From assembly GCF_039545035.1 (NCBI RefSeq), contig NZ_BAABRO010000019.1:1-64000 (forward strand): a stretch of DNA of 64,000 nucleotides, given 5' to 3'. Position 1 is the stretch's first letter; the number at the start of each line of letters is the position of its first letter. The position numbers and the translations under genes are program-made. Shown here piece after piece: positions 39,200-47,772 of this stretch. The notes under the pieces were generated by a model. It saw nothing but the letters and a program-made list of their open reading frames with translations, did no database searches and was not told where the DNA came from. The DNA comes from Novipirellula caenicola (GTDB taxonomy: Bacteria > Planctomycetota > Planctomycetia > Pirellulales > Pirellulaceae).

Positions 39200-39245
39200 G
39201 CTCTGTCCCCGAATGAGAGAAGAGACCTGCAACATGCTCTGTCCC
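39200..39245. repeat. Right pair of GGGACAGAGC repeats (inverted)
   Basis: Reverse-complement copies GCTCTGTCCC at 39200-39209 and 39236-39245, 36 bp apart, mirroring the left pair. Confidence 0.8.
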
Positions 39246-39299
39246 TGGGGGAGGAGGGGGGGCTGCGGTACTGAGAAGATTGCTTCGCATTGGATGGGG

Positions 39300-40115
39300 T
39301 TAGCGGAGGCGGACTAGGCGGACTTCGCCACTGTCACAGCGACGAAGACCGTCGGCGGTCTGCACTAATAACGAACCATCCTCCGCGATGCCCTCAACCA
39401 CGCCTTCGTTGGGGACACCACGGTCACGAAACGCGATCAAGTTGCCCGTCAATAAACAACGCGTACGAAATTCAGCCAAAACCTCCGCAGGCGAATCTTC
39501 GATCACTGTGACGATCTCGACCAATTCACGAACGATAGGATCAAGCAACTCAAACCGCGTCGCTCTGCGGCCGGTCGCCGAATACACCGACTGCGCTAAC
39601 GCGGCCCCCTGAGCGTCGATTGCCGGCTGATCATTGATGTTCACCCCGATTCCAATCACGACGCGGTCAGCCGCCGCTTGGTTGGTTTCAATCAATACCC
39701 CTGCGACCTTACCACCAGCAAGGTACACGTCGTTGGGCCACTTCAAATTCGCTCGCACCGGAGCAAACAAGAACTCGATCGCGCGTGCGGTGGCCACCCC
39801 AGCGGCTAACGCCAATAGCCCGCGACGGTCGGCGGCGAGCACGTCGATTGCAACGGTCACCGAAAATGTCAACGCATCGTCACTGCTAAGCCACGTATTC
39901 CCCTGTCGTCCTCGCCCAGCGGTTTGACGATCGGCAATGTACAACCGCGGAAGTTGGTCGCGTGCCACGACGCCTTGCGTCAACTCTGCGAGTGCATCCG
40001 AATTGGTGGACGCCGTGCAGTGCCGATAGACCGCCGACGCGCAAACTCGATCACTCAAAAGCGACTCAACCACTCGTACCCCATTGGGGTCCACCTGTGC
40101 ATCCACTTTGATCAT
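39300..40115 (-). CDS. birA: Biotin--[acetyl-CoA-carboxylase] ligase
   Basis: The 271-residue cytoplasmic enzyme attaches biotin to carboxylase carrier protein via biotinyl-AMP. The key motifs are visible: TASTNSDAL, GRGRQGNTW (the biotin and adenylate loop) and KWPNDVYLAGGKVAGVLIE. There is no N-terminal winged-helix domain, so it is a class-I enzyme with no repressor function, unlike E. coli BirA. The start at 40115 (MIKVDAQVDP) overlaps the stop of the upstream zinc-ribbon gene (ATGA), which argues against the longer frame. The two form a coupled pair. Confidence 0.92.
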   Translation of the reverse strand: MIKVDAQVDPNGVRVVESLLSDRVCASAVYRHCTASTNSDALAELTQGVVARDQLPRLYIADRQTAGRGRQGNTWLSSDDALTFSVTVAIDVLAADRRGLLALAAGVATARAIEFLFAPVRANLKWPNDVYLAGGKVAGVLIETNQAAADRVVIGIGVNINDQPAIDAQGAALAQSVYSATGRRATRFELLDPIVRELVEIVTVIEDSPAEVLAEFRTRCLLTGNLIAFRDRGVPNEGVVEGIAEDGSLLVQTADGLRRCDSGEVRLVRLR

Positions 40116-40378
40116 CCGAGCACCCACAAACTCATCGACGCCAAGATCAACAGAATCACCACAATTTGCCACGTCTTCAATTTTGAGCTGACGACAGCAT
40201 TTTCAGAAAACTCTTCGCGAACAAACTCGTCATAGTCAAAGTCATCGTCCGCATCGATTTCGTCCGATTCTGTTTTCCAGCCGTCATCGTCACTGCTGCC
40301 ACAATGCCGACAAAACTTCGCGCGAGCAGGTAAGTCGGCACCGCAGTGGGGACAAGCAAAGGATGATTCATCGTTCAC
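40112..40378 (-). CDS. Zinc-ribbon, single-helix membrane protein (GTG start)
   Basis: An 88-residue protein: an N-terminal zinc ribbon (CPHCG and CRHCG), an acidic middle (DEIDADDDFDYDEF) and one C-terminal helix (WQIVVILLILASMSLWVLG), so tail-anchored. The open frame runs further upstream but would overlap moaA on the other strand and has no domain sense. The GTG at 40378 sits just before the ribbon and is preferred. Its stop overlaps the birA start. Similar zinc-ribbon tail-anchored proteins are common in planctomycetes; function is unknown. Confidence 0.65.
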   Translation of the reverse strand: MNDESSFACPHCGADLPARAKFCRHCGSSDDDGWKTESDEIDADDDFDYDEFVREEFSENAVVSSKLKTWQIVVILLILASMSLWVLG

Positions 40379-40590
40379 AATAGTGCTGCAACCATCGAGG
40401 AAAACAATCAAAGAATCCGCCGTTGCCTTAAAATCAGTCAGCAACCAAAGAGCCTTACCGGTGGCGTCGATCGTCGTGTAGATTAGTGAGTAACGGACTT
40501 TCCGATAACCCCGTAGTTTCTCGCAAATGACGCTGTCTGCCGCAGTTTCCGCTGTCTGCTGCGTATTTCCGCGGATTTCCGGCAAACACC

Positions 40591-41634
40591 ATGAATCACG
40601 ACTCGACATCCACCCCATTGCCTCCCTCTGATCCGTTGGTGGATTCGCTTGGACGCGTTCACACCAGCGTCCGGCTGAGCGTGACGGATCGATGCAATCT
40701 TCGCTGTACATATTGCATGCCCGAGATCGATGCGACGTTCATGCCCCGCGATCACCTGCTGACGTTCGAAGAACTGCACCGACTCACTGAACTCTTGGTC
40801 ACCCGATGCGGCATCAACGATGTGCGATTGACCGGGGGCGAACCGCTGGTCCGCCGAGAACTGGACCGCTTTGTCGCTATGCTCAGCGGGATCGCCGGAC
40901 TGTCCGATCTTTCGCTAACCACCAACGGCATCCTGCTACCAGCACAAGCGGAAAAACTAAAAGCCGCAGGGCTGAAACGACTGAATATCAGCATCGACAC
41001 CCTGGATCGCGAGCAATTTAAAAAGCTGGCTCGCCGTGATTCGCTCGACGAAACCCTGGCGGGAATCGAGGCGGCGATTCAGTGCGGTTTCGAATCGATC
41101 AAATTAAACGCGATCGCGATCCAAGGGATCACCGAACACGAATTCGTCTCGCTGATTGAATTCGCCGCCGCCAAAGGAGTCATCATTCGCTTTATCGAGT
41201 TCATGCCGCTAGATTTCGATCGCGCGTGGCAACGAGACAGCGTGCTGAGCGGCGACCGCTTGCTAAGCCTCATCGAGCAGCATTTCGGGACGCTCACCGA
41301 ACAACCACGCGAGACGCCCTCGCAACCCGCCGAGCGATTTCGTTTACCCGAGGGCGGAAAGTTCGCAGGGGCCGAAATTGGCATCATTCGCTCGGTGTCG
41401 CAGCCGTTTTGCCAAGCGTGCAACCGGCTGAGAATCACCGCCGATGGCTCGATCCGAAATTGCTTGTTCGCCCGTGACGAGTCGCCCCTTCGTGATTTGA
41501 TCCGCAGCGGCGCCAGCGATGATGCATTGATCCAAGCCGTGCGGGACTGCGTGTGGCAAAAGAAACCGAGCCACGGGATCGATGGTGATGGTTTTTTGCC
41601 GCCCCCGCGAGCAATGTACTCGATCGGCGGGTAA
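40591..41634 (+). CDS. moaA: GTP 3',8-cyclase MoaA (molybdenum cofactor)
   Basis: The 347-residue radical-SAM enzyme has the SAM cluster motif CNLRCTYC (Cys35, Cys39, Cys42) and the C-terminal cluster CQAC with a later Cys (Cys274, Cys277, Cys291). It ends in the Gly-Gly tail required in this family. It catalyses the first step of molybdopterin synthesis, converting GTP to 3',8-cyclo-dihydro-GTP, to be used by MoaC. No other moa gene is in the window, so this gene stands alone. It is divergent from the zinc-ribbon gene. Confidence 0.95.
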   Translation: MNHDSTSTPLPPSDPLVDSLGRVHTSVRLSVTDRCNLRCTYCMPEIDATFMPRDHLLTFEELHRLTELLVTRCGINDVRLTGGEPLVRRELDRFVAMLSGIAGLSDLSLTTNGILLPAQAEKLKAAGLKRLNISIDTLDREQFKKLARRDSLDETLAGIEAAIQCGFESIKLNAIAIQGITEHEFVSLIEFAAAKGVIIRFIEFMPLDFDRAWQRDSVLSGDRLLSLIEQHFGTLTEQPRETPSQPAERFRLPEGGKFAGAEIGIIRSVSQPFCQACNRLRITADGSIRNCLFARDESPLRDLIRSGASDDALIQAVRDCVWQKKPSHGIDGDGFLPPPRAMYSIGG

Positions 41635-41835
41635 CGGTCCGCGTCGGCAGATCGCGTGCGAAGCCGTTTCCAATGCTGCTTGGCGCATCGCCCGAACAGC
41701 GATCCTGAATAAGAATCCCAAACCGAAAACATGGACAATGACTTACTCCACCACACGCCCTGCAAGTCGCTGACAAAATCTTAAAACCTTCTCTCACCTG
41801 TTCTGACACCGCTTGAGCAATTAAAGTATCCCCCC

Positions 41836-42651
41836 ATGAACAAAGACATATTCAAACTTGATGATGATGTGGCCGCGGTGATTGGCGGCACGGGCGAACT
41901 TGGTGGCATGATGGCCGAGGGGCTCGGCGCCTATGGAGCCAAAGTAGCGGTGTTGGGGCGAAACCCCGACCGTGGTAACGCCCGGGCTCAAAAGATCATT
42001 GACGGCGGAGGCGAAGCGAAATTTTTTGCCGCCGATAGCCTTGATCCCGACGCCCTCGCCACGACTCGCGATGCGATCAAAGCGTGGGCCGGCTCACCAA
42101 CTTCGGTGCTGGTCAACGCCGCAGGCGGAAACCGCCCAGATGCCACCATCCCACCGGGCGGCGATTTCTGCAAATTGCCTCAGGAAGCTTGGCGAGATGT
42201 GTTCGATTTGAACTTGGTCGGCGGCTCACTACTGCCAAGCCAAGTGTTCGCCCCGGACATGATCGAAGCGGGCGTCGGCAGCATCATCAACATCGCTTCG
42301 ATGTCGGGAATGATCCCGCTTTCGCGAGTCGTCGCCTACTCGGCAGCCAAAGCAGCCGTCATCAACTTGACCCTCTGGTTGGCTCGCGAATGGGCAACCA
42401 CCGGCGTGCGAGTCAACGCGATCAGCCCTGGCTTCTTTCCTGCCGAACAAAATCGCAAGCTTCTATTCAACGATGACGGAAGCTATACCGAGCGAGGCGG
42501 ACAAATCATCGGACACACCCCGATGGCGCGTTTTGGCAAGGCCGAAGAATTGGCCGGCGCGGTCGTTTGGCTTGCCAGCCGCAAAGCGTCATCGTTCGTT
42601 ACCGGACAAAATATCGCGATTGACGGCGGCTTTGCCTCTGTCACCATTTAG
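41836..42651 (+). CDS. SDR oxidoreductase, likely D-mannonate oxidoreductase type
   Basis: The 271-residue short-chain dehydrogenase has a dinucleotide-binding GGTGELGG near residue 17, NAAGG (about 93), a Ser in ASMSGM and YSAAKAAV providing the Ser-Tyr-Lys catalytic set. The sequence resembles SDRs annotated as mannonate/fructuronate oxidoreductases (UxuB-like). The gene lies 153 bp upstream of a KDG-kinase-like gene, which would act two steps later, supporting that reading. Substrate and cofactor are inferred, not demonstrated. The start is the first ATG in frame. Confidence 0.75.
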   Translation: MNKDIFKLDDDVAAVIGGTGELGGMMAEGLGAYGAKVAVLGRNPDRGNARAQKIIDGGGEAKFFAADSLDPDALATTRDAIKAWAGSPTSVLVNAAGGNRPDATIPPGGDFCKLPQEAWRDVFDLNLVGGSLLPSQVFAPDMIEAGVGSIINIASMSGMIPLSRVVAYSAAKAAVINLTLWLAREWATTGVRVNAISPGFFPAEQNRKLLFNDDGSYTERGGQIIGHTPMARFGKAEELAGAVVWLASRKASSFVTGQNIAIDGGFASVTI

Positions 42652-42691
42652 TGACACAGCCACCATCTAGTGGCATCACCATCGCCTAGCG
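42642..42691. repeat. Short degenerate repeat spanning the SDR stop
   Basis: CACCATTTAGTGACACAGC, then CACCATCTAGTGGCAT and CACCATCGCCTAGCG, form three degenerate copies. The first contains the stop codon of the SDR gene. Spacing is 19 then 16 bp. Confidence 0.4.
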
Positions 42692-42804
42692 ATTCATTCC
42701 AGCACAAATAAACTCCACTGCAACCTTAGCAACCGCGTTCACAACGAACGCGGTCGGCATCCATGCCGGTTCCTTTTAACTCCCCCCTCAATGAGCCGCC
42801 AAAA

Positions 42805-43881
42805 ATGATCGAACTTCGGAACGACGCCAAGTACTCTCTTGTCATCCCCACCAGCATGGGCGTTCGGCTAACGCCGGTTGACCACCAACCGTTTCACTGC
42901 AGCGACACCTTCAAGATGCAAGGCACCAGCGCGGAATCGAACGTGGGCAGCATCGCATCGTTTCTTGGAATGCCAGTAAAAATCTTGACGGCCTTTGTCA
43001 AAGACAGTCCGGTCGCAAGGTTCATCAAAGACGACTTGGCTCGTCGCCACATGGATTACGAAGGCCCTGAGTTCACTCAAGACACGCCGTGGGGAGTGCG
43101 ACATCAAATCAACATGGCCGACAGCGGCTGGGGCTCGCGTGGACCTCGCGTCCAAAACGACCGCGCCGGCGAAGTTGGACGCAAGTTGAACGTCAAAGAT
43201 TTTGACTTGCAGCGAATCTTCGGCGACGAAGGCGCTAAGATCGTCCACATGTCTGGCCTGATCGCGGCATTGTCCGAAGAGACCAGCGAATTCTGCCTAG
43301 AGATCGCTCGCGTCGCCAAGAAGAATGGTGCTCGCATCTCGTTCGACCTCAATCACCGAGCGTCGTTCTGGAAAGGTCGCGAGGAGCTTCTATCGAAGCA
43401 ATTCAAAGAAATTGCCAGTTTGTCGGACATCCTGATCGGCAACGAAGAAGACTTCCAACTGTGCTTGGGCGTCGAAGGACCTGAGGCCGGCGGCAAAGGG
43501 ATCACCGCTAAAATTGACGGCTTCAAAGGCATGATCAATCGCGTCAAGCAGGAATACCCCGACACGTCGCTGTTCGCCACAACGCTCCGAGAAGTGGAGA
43601 GTGCCAACTCGCACATGTGGGGCGCGATTGTTTCGCACGGCGAAGAATTCAGCGTCATCGAGCCTCGCCAAATCGGCGTGTTCGACCGCATCGGTGGCGG
43701 CGACGGATTTGTCGGCGGACTACTCTACGGCGTGCTCAAAGGCTGGGACGCAGAAAAGAGCTCGCAGTTTGGCTGGGCTACCGGTGCACTTACCGCCACG
43801 CTGAACACCGACTACGGACAACCAGCCGACGAAGACCAAGTCTGGAGCATCTGGAAAGGCAACGCTCGCGTCCAACGCTAA
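42805..43881 (+). CDS. PfkB-family sugar kinase, probable 2-keto-3-deoxygluconate kinase
   Basis: The protein is 358 residues from 42805 (MIELRNDAKY). It could also begin at 42763, adding 14 residues. The ribokinase/PfkB signature near the C-terminus reads FDRIGGGDGFVGGLL; the Asp of GGGDG is the catalytic base. N-terminal motifs GTSAESNVGSIASFLGM and SFDLNHR fit KDG kinases (KdgK), which phosphorylate 2-keto-3-deoxygluconate for the Entner-Doudoroff route. The SDR upstream points to uronate catabolism. The intergenic region downstream has a strong hairpin against the convergent AAA+ gene. Confidence 0.82.
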   Translation: MIELRNDAKYSLVIPTSMGVRLTPVDHQPFHCSDTFKMQGTSAESNVGSIASFLGMPVKILTAFVKDSPVARFIKDDLARRHMDYEGPEFTQDTPWGVRHQINMADSGWGSRGPRVQNDRAGEVGRKLNVKDFDLQRIFGDEGAKIVHMSGLIAALSEETSEFCLEIARVAKKNGARISFDLNHRASFWKGREELLSKQFKEIASLSDILIGNEEDFQLCLGVEGPEAGGKGITAKIDGFKGMINRVKQEYPDTSLFATTLREVESANSHMWGAIVSHGEEFSVIEPRQIGVFDRIGGGDGFVGGLLYGVLKGWDAEKSSQFGWATGALTATLNTDYGQPADEDQVWSIWKGNARVQR

Positions 43882-43898
43882 GCGTTACACAAAGCTTG

Positions 43899-43952
43899 GG
43901 TAGCCCCCGGATCAAGTCGACCTAACCGGCGCTGATCCGGGCGGAGGCTACC
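43899..43952. terminator. Long hairpin between convergent genes
   Basis: GGTAGCCCCCGGATCA (43899-43914) pairs with TGATCCGGGCGGAGGCTACC (43933-43952), leaving a 4-nt bulge. It occupies most of the 94-bp gap between kdgK-like and AAA+ gene ends. No T-tract follows, so it may be a Rho-linked barrier or REP-like palindrome. Confidence 0.55.
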
Positions 43953-43975
43953 GGAAACCCGAATCGGCCTACCGC

Positions 43976-45766
43976 TTATTTGACGATCACATCCTTGGCA
44001 CCGCCGCTCGCGGTGTCTCCGGCGGGCTTCGGCAATTCAAGCACTGGCTCGCCCCAATCGGCGTCGTACTTTTCTTTGCACGCTTCGCACTTGATCTCGG
44101 TCGCAAGCTGTTTGTCGTCAATCACGACCGCTTGATCGCAATGTTTACAGTGCACTCGCACGTTGCCCGGCTCGGCGACCAAAGCGGCAAGATGCTCTTG
44201 CGTGACATCCGCGACCTCGATGTCTTCGGGCTCGAGTGTCGTCAGCAACTTGCGATCAACCTCGGTCAACGCTGCCAAGCGATTTGCCAAGCGGCGAACG
44301 CTTCGCTCAAAACTGTTGCGAGCAGTGCGGCCATTTCCGAAATGACGATCGCGAGCGATGTATAGATAAGTAAATCCGCGAAGCAGTCGGCGACGCGATT
44401 CAGTCGGCAGCGTGTATTTCGATTTCTTCGCGATCAGCTCAAAGATCCGGCAAAGGGCTTCGGGCGGATAATCGTCAAAGTGCATCGTCGTTCCCACGCG
44501 CGAACTCAACCCGGGATTGCTGCGGATCATCTTCCGCATTTCGACCGGGTAACCGGCAAGGATCACGACCAATCGGTCCCGCTGATCCTCCATTCGCTTC
44601 AGCAGCGTCTGCACGGCTTCACGACCATATTGATCCTGGCCGTTTTCATCTATCAACGTGTAGGCTTCGTCGATAAACAGCACGCCGCCCAACGCTTCGT
44701 CAATTTTCGCATTGGTCTTTGGCCCGGTTTGCCCGGCGTATTCGGCGACCAATCCGCTACGATCGGTTTCGACGAGATGCCCCTTGCCCAAGATCCCAAG
44801 CGCCCCGTAGATATCCGCAACGATCCGTGCGACGGTCGTCTTGCCGGTCCCTGGGTTACCCACAAAAGCCATATGCAAACTAGGCCGCGTCATGGGCAGC
44901 CCCTCTTTTTCACGCTGCGATTCCATCTTTAGAAAGTTCGTCAGCGTTTGAATCTGATCCTTGATCGCATCGAGTCCGATCAATTGATCGAGCTTGGCTC
45001 GCGCTTCGGCCAACCGCTGCTCGGGAGTTCGCTCGTCGACCGGCTGTGTGGACTGGGCAGACGGCTTCACCACCGGCTTGGACGACGAACCACCTGGGCC
45101 CGCCGTGGGCGTGGGTATTTCCGCCGCAGCCACACTTGCCCCATCACGCAATCGAGCGGCTTCTTCGCGAAGCCAACGCAGTGCATCGCGAGCGTTATCG
45201 GTGTCCGCTTGGCTATTGTGCCCTTCGGACTCGGATTCGCCAACAACCTCTTTCATCTGTGCTCGCATCGCCGCGAGATTGGCGTTGTCCGAATCGCTGG
45301 TTTCTCCGTCGACCGACACTAACAAATTTGCCATTCGCATCACCAGCGTCTCGAGCTCACCCCAACGATCTCGCAGCGGCGTTAATTCGGCAAAAGGGCG
45401 GACCAAATCACGCCACTGAAAGTCCGCTGAAGCGGAGATCAGCCAATCAACCGCCTCGTGCAATTGGTGCCCCATCACGGACTTGCCCCAAAGATGCTCC
45501 AACAACACGCGACCGAGTTGACGCTGTTCGATCGTACGGCTGTCAGCGGTGGGCACGACGGCCGCAAAGACCTTCATCAGCAACCCTTGGTGCAAATCAT
45601 CCATCTGCTGGGCAATCGCCGCCGCGTCTGCATTTTCGCCATCCAACCACGCATAGGACCCGCGAACCCGTTGCCCGCTTTCGACATACAAGGCCTTCGT
45701 TTCCTGAATCGCTTCGCGATAAAGCCGAATCGATTCGATGATTTGGTCATCCGAAAGTCGTGACAT
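43976..45766 (-). CDS. CbbX/SpoVK-type AAA+ ATPase with C-terminal zinc ribbon
   Basis: The 596-residue protein has an N-terminal helical domain of about 230 residues and a Pro/Ser-rich linker. The AAA+ module follows, with Walker A GNPGTGKT (303-310), the pore loop region GLVAEYAGQTGPKT and Walker B GVLFIDEAYT (Asp366-Glu367). Sensor and arginine-finger parts follow (GYPVEMRKMIRSNPGLSSR). The C-terminus adds a CKHC/CEAC zinc ribbon. Such modules occur in CbbX (Rubisco activase), SpoVK and EccA of type VII secretion. No Rubisco or ESX genes are near, so the client is unknown. The zinc ribbon is the unusual part. Confidence 0.85.
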   Translation of the reverse strand: MSRLSDDQIIESIRLYREAIQETKALYVESGQRVRGSYAWLDGENADAAAIAQQMDDLHQGLLMKVFAAVVPTADSRTIEQRQLGRVLLEHLWGKSVMGHQLHEAVDWLISASADFQWRDLVRPFAELTPLRDRWGELETLVMRMANLLVSVDGETSDSDNANLAAMRAQMKEVVGESESEGHNSQADTDNARDALRWLREEAARLRDGASVAAAEIPTPTAGPGGSSSKPVVKPSAQSTQPVDERTPEQRLAEARAKLDQLIGLDAIKDQIQTLTNFLKMESQREKEGLPMTRPSLHMAFVGNPGTGKTTVARIVADIYGALGILGKGHLVETDRSGLVAEYAGQTGPKTNAKIDEALGGVLFIDEAYTLIDENGQDQYGREAVQTLLKRMEDQRDRLVVILAGYPVEMRKMIRSNPGLSSRVGTTMHFDDYPPEALCRIFELIAKKSKYTLPTESRRRLLRGFTYLYIARDRHFGNGRTARNSFERSVRRLANRLAALTEVDRKLLTTLEPEDIEVADVTQEHLAALVAEPGNVRVHCKHCDQAVVIDDKQLATEIKCEACKEKYDADWGEPVLELPKPAGDTASGGAKDVIVK

Positions 45767-45927
45767 GGATCTAATCGCAGCGAGGAGAAAGGAGATTCGA
45801 AATGCACCGTCATCTTAGCGAAATTAAAGCATTGATGCAGACCGATTGACCGCGGCGGAAACCCAGCGACAAACACCACCGATATCAGCCGCAGCGGCAC
45901 CCAAGAAAGGCGACCTTGAAAACAAAA

Positions 45928-45961
45928 AAAGCCCGCCTGCAAATCAATGCGGGCGGGCTTT
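45928..45961 (-). terminator. Intrinsic terminator of glutamine synthetase gene
   Basis: Read on the minus strand, AAAGCCCGCCCGC pairs with GCAGGCGGGCTTT with one mismatch around an 8-nt loop, and a TTTTTTT run follows. It begins 30 bp past the glnA stop. The plus strand also has a T-rich tail, so it may work in both directions. Confidence 0.85.
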
Positions 45962-45990
45962 CGTTTTTTAACTAACTCGGACGACTTTAC

Positions 45991-47016
45991 TTACGCGCCG
46001 ACAGGCAACTTGGCGCTCTTGACCGTCGTGATGATCGCGCTGGCAACCATGTATGGGTCAGCGTTGGATGCTGGACGGCGATCTTCGAGATAGCCCTTCC
46101 AGCCCTTTTGAACGGTCACGATTGGAATACGAATCGATGCACCACGGTCGGAAACACCGTAGCTGAACTTGTCGATCGATTGAGTTTCGTGAAGACCGGT
46201 CAAACGTTGATCGTTGTCCGCACCGTAAACGTCGATGTGGCTCTTGATACGCGGCTCGAACGCTTGGCAAACGGCGTCATAAACGTCTTTGCTGCCACAA
46301 GTACGCAGAAGGGTGTTACTGAAGTTGGCGTGCATTCCGCTGCCGTTCCAGTCGCCTTGAACCGGCTTGCAGTGCCAGTTGATGCTCATGTCGTATTTCT
46401 CAGCGGTACGCTCGAGCAAGTAACGAGCGACCCAAATCTGGTCGCCAGCCAATGCGGCGCCCTTTGCAAAGATTTGGAATTCCCATTGGCCCATCATCAC
46501 TTCGGCGTTGATGCCTTCGACGTTCAAACCGGCAGCCAAGCACAACTCGAGGTGCTCTTCGACGATTTCGCGTCCGACAGCTTTGCCGTGACCAACGCTA
46601 CAGTAGTAAGGGCCTTGAGGACCGGGGAAACCTTCGACAGGGAAGCCAACGGGCTTGTTCGTGTCAGGGTTCCAGATCGTGTACTCTTGCTCGAACCCGA
46701 ACCAGAAATCGTCATCGTTGTCGTCAATCGTCGCGCGACCGTTGGTGCGGTGAGGGTTGCCTTCGTGATCAAGCACTTCGCACATGACCAAGAAACCGGT
46801 GCCCAAACGTGCTGGGTCGGGACAAACAAAAACGGGTTTCAGCAAACAATCGCTACTGCCGCCTGGCGCCTGCTCGGTAGAGGAACCGTCAAACGACCAT
46901 TGCTCGGCGTCTTCGACTTTGCCGCTGAAGTTTTCAACAATTTTCGTCTTACTTCGCAGGCTCTGGGTAGGTTGGTAGCCATCGAGCCAGATGTACTCTA
47001 ACTTGCATTTGGTCAT
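45991..47016 (-). CDS. Glutamine synthetase type II (eukaryote-like)
   Basis: The 341-residue enzyme begins MTKCKLEYIWLDGYQPTQ, the GSII N-terminus, rather than the about 470-residue bacterial GSI. WFGFEQEYTIW holds a catalytic Glu; NAEVMMGQWEFQ and GVSDRGASIRIP are GSII landmarks. It makes glutamine from glutamate, ammonia and ATP. GSII is not regulated by adenylylation; there is no adenylylation Tyr loop. The start at 47016 is preferred to 47094 since the extra residues are outside the fold. It stands alone with its own terminator. Confidence 0.93.
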   Translation of the reverse strand: MTKCKLEYIWLDGYQPTQSLRSKTKIVENFSGKVEDAEQWSFDGSSTEQAPGGSSDCLLKPVFVCPDPARLGTGFLVMCEVLDHEGNPHRTNGRATIDDNDDDFWFGFEQEYTIWNPDTNKPVGFPVEGFPGPQGPYYCSVGHGKAVGREIVEEHLELCLAAGLNVEGINAEVMMGQWEFQIFAKGAALAGDQIWVARYLLERTAEKYDMSINWHCKPVQGDWNGSGMHANFSNTLLRTCGSKDVYDAVCQAFEPRIKSHIDVYGADNDQRLTGLHETQSIDKFSYGVSDRGASIRIPIVTVQKGWKGYLEDRRPASNADPYMVASAIITTVKSAKLPVGA

Positions 47017-47772
47017 GAAATCGATTCCCTCTAGTGAATCATCAGTACGAGTGATTTTCGAGCCTCGGAGCGAACATTTGCCCCGCCGGCTCAACTAAGT
47101 CCAAGCGGTTCTACCTACCACACCCAATCTTCCCATTTGCTGAGCGTCCTGCTTCGCAATGAAGGAATTGTGTCCCAACTCAACTCAACTCGTATTATGA
47201 CAAGCGAGGCGTTGGCCCGGACCCAAATAGGATATCTGAAATTTTGCGAAGCGGAAGTCCTAGTGGATCCAGAGGGAGGCCATCGTGACCAAAGGTGGCA
47301 ATTTGCTCCATAACGAGGCGTTTTCGCTGACGAAACCAACCCCGCAATCGAGCGGCTTTCAGCGATGCGGCGACAACACCAGGCGGGTGCAGCAAACCCT
47401 CCAAGCGGGTTTCCGCATTTTTGCTCGGCTGGCAGCCGTCGCGGCTGCGCCACTGCAATCACTTTGCTAGCGCTCGCGGCGCAAGCCGACTGGTTGCAGC
47501 GAATAGAACGTTCGAAATTTACCAGGCCGCTCGCGCCGCTGCGCTGAAAAAACCACTCGTTTTAGGGCAAAAGTAGATAACATTGCGACTGCGTCGCCTG
47601 TCGCCGGCCCCGCTTGTCACCACCACAACGACTATGCCCAAAAGCCGATTGCCGTTCTAATACAGACGAAGCCCAACCGTCATGGATGCGGATTCTCGTT
47701 CCCGTTTTCGAAGCGCTGAAACGATTCCTTATTGCGCTGAAAAAATGCCTCCGAAACTCTTGAGTGCCTTGA
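47017..47772. other. Long divergent intergenic region, no gene supported
   Basis: A 756-bp region separates glnA and the 182-residue protein gene. It must contain both promoters. Short frames are present but overlap on both strands and have no domain. GC-rich short palindromic motifs occur near 47440-47560. I see no RNA gene or riboswitch that I could name. Confidence 0.45.

Larger units (their letters stand above)
37799..39245. mobile_element. REP-associated transposase with flanking repeat pairs
   Basis: A 1.45-kb unit is bounded by paired GGGACAGAGC words that point inward from both ends. The transposase gene fills the middle. This is the arrangement of REPtron-type elements, where a single-copy HUH transposase is associated with dispersed repeats. 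No target-site duplication was seen. The transposase is full length, so the element may be functional. Confidence 0.55.

Noticed and set aside
40112-40711. 199-codon version of the zinc-ribbon gene
   Set aside because: The upstream part overlaps the moaA start on the other strand and has no domain sense. The GTG at 40378 gives a coherent small protein.
47017-47772. tRNA or riboswitch in the long glnA upstream region
   Set aside because: I found no cloverleaf arms, T-loop consensus or known riboswitch motif by eye. A covariance-model scan would decide.
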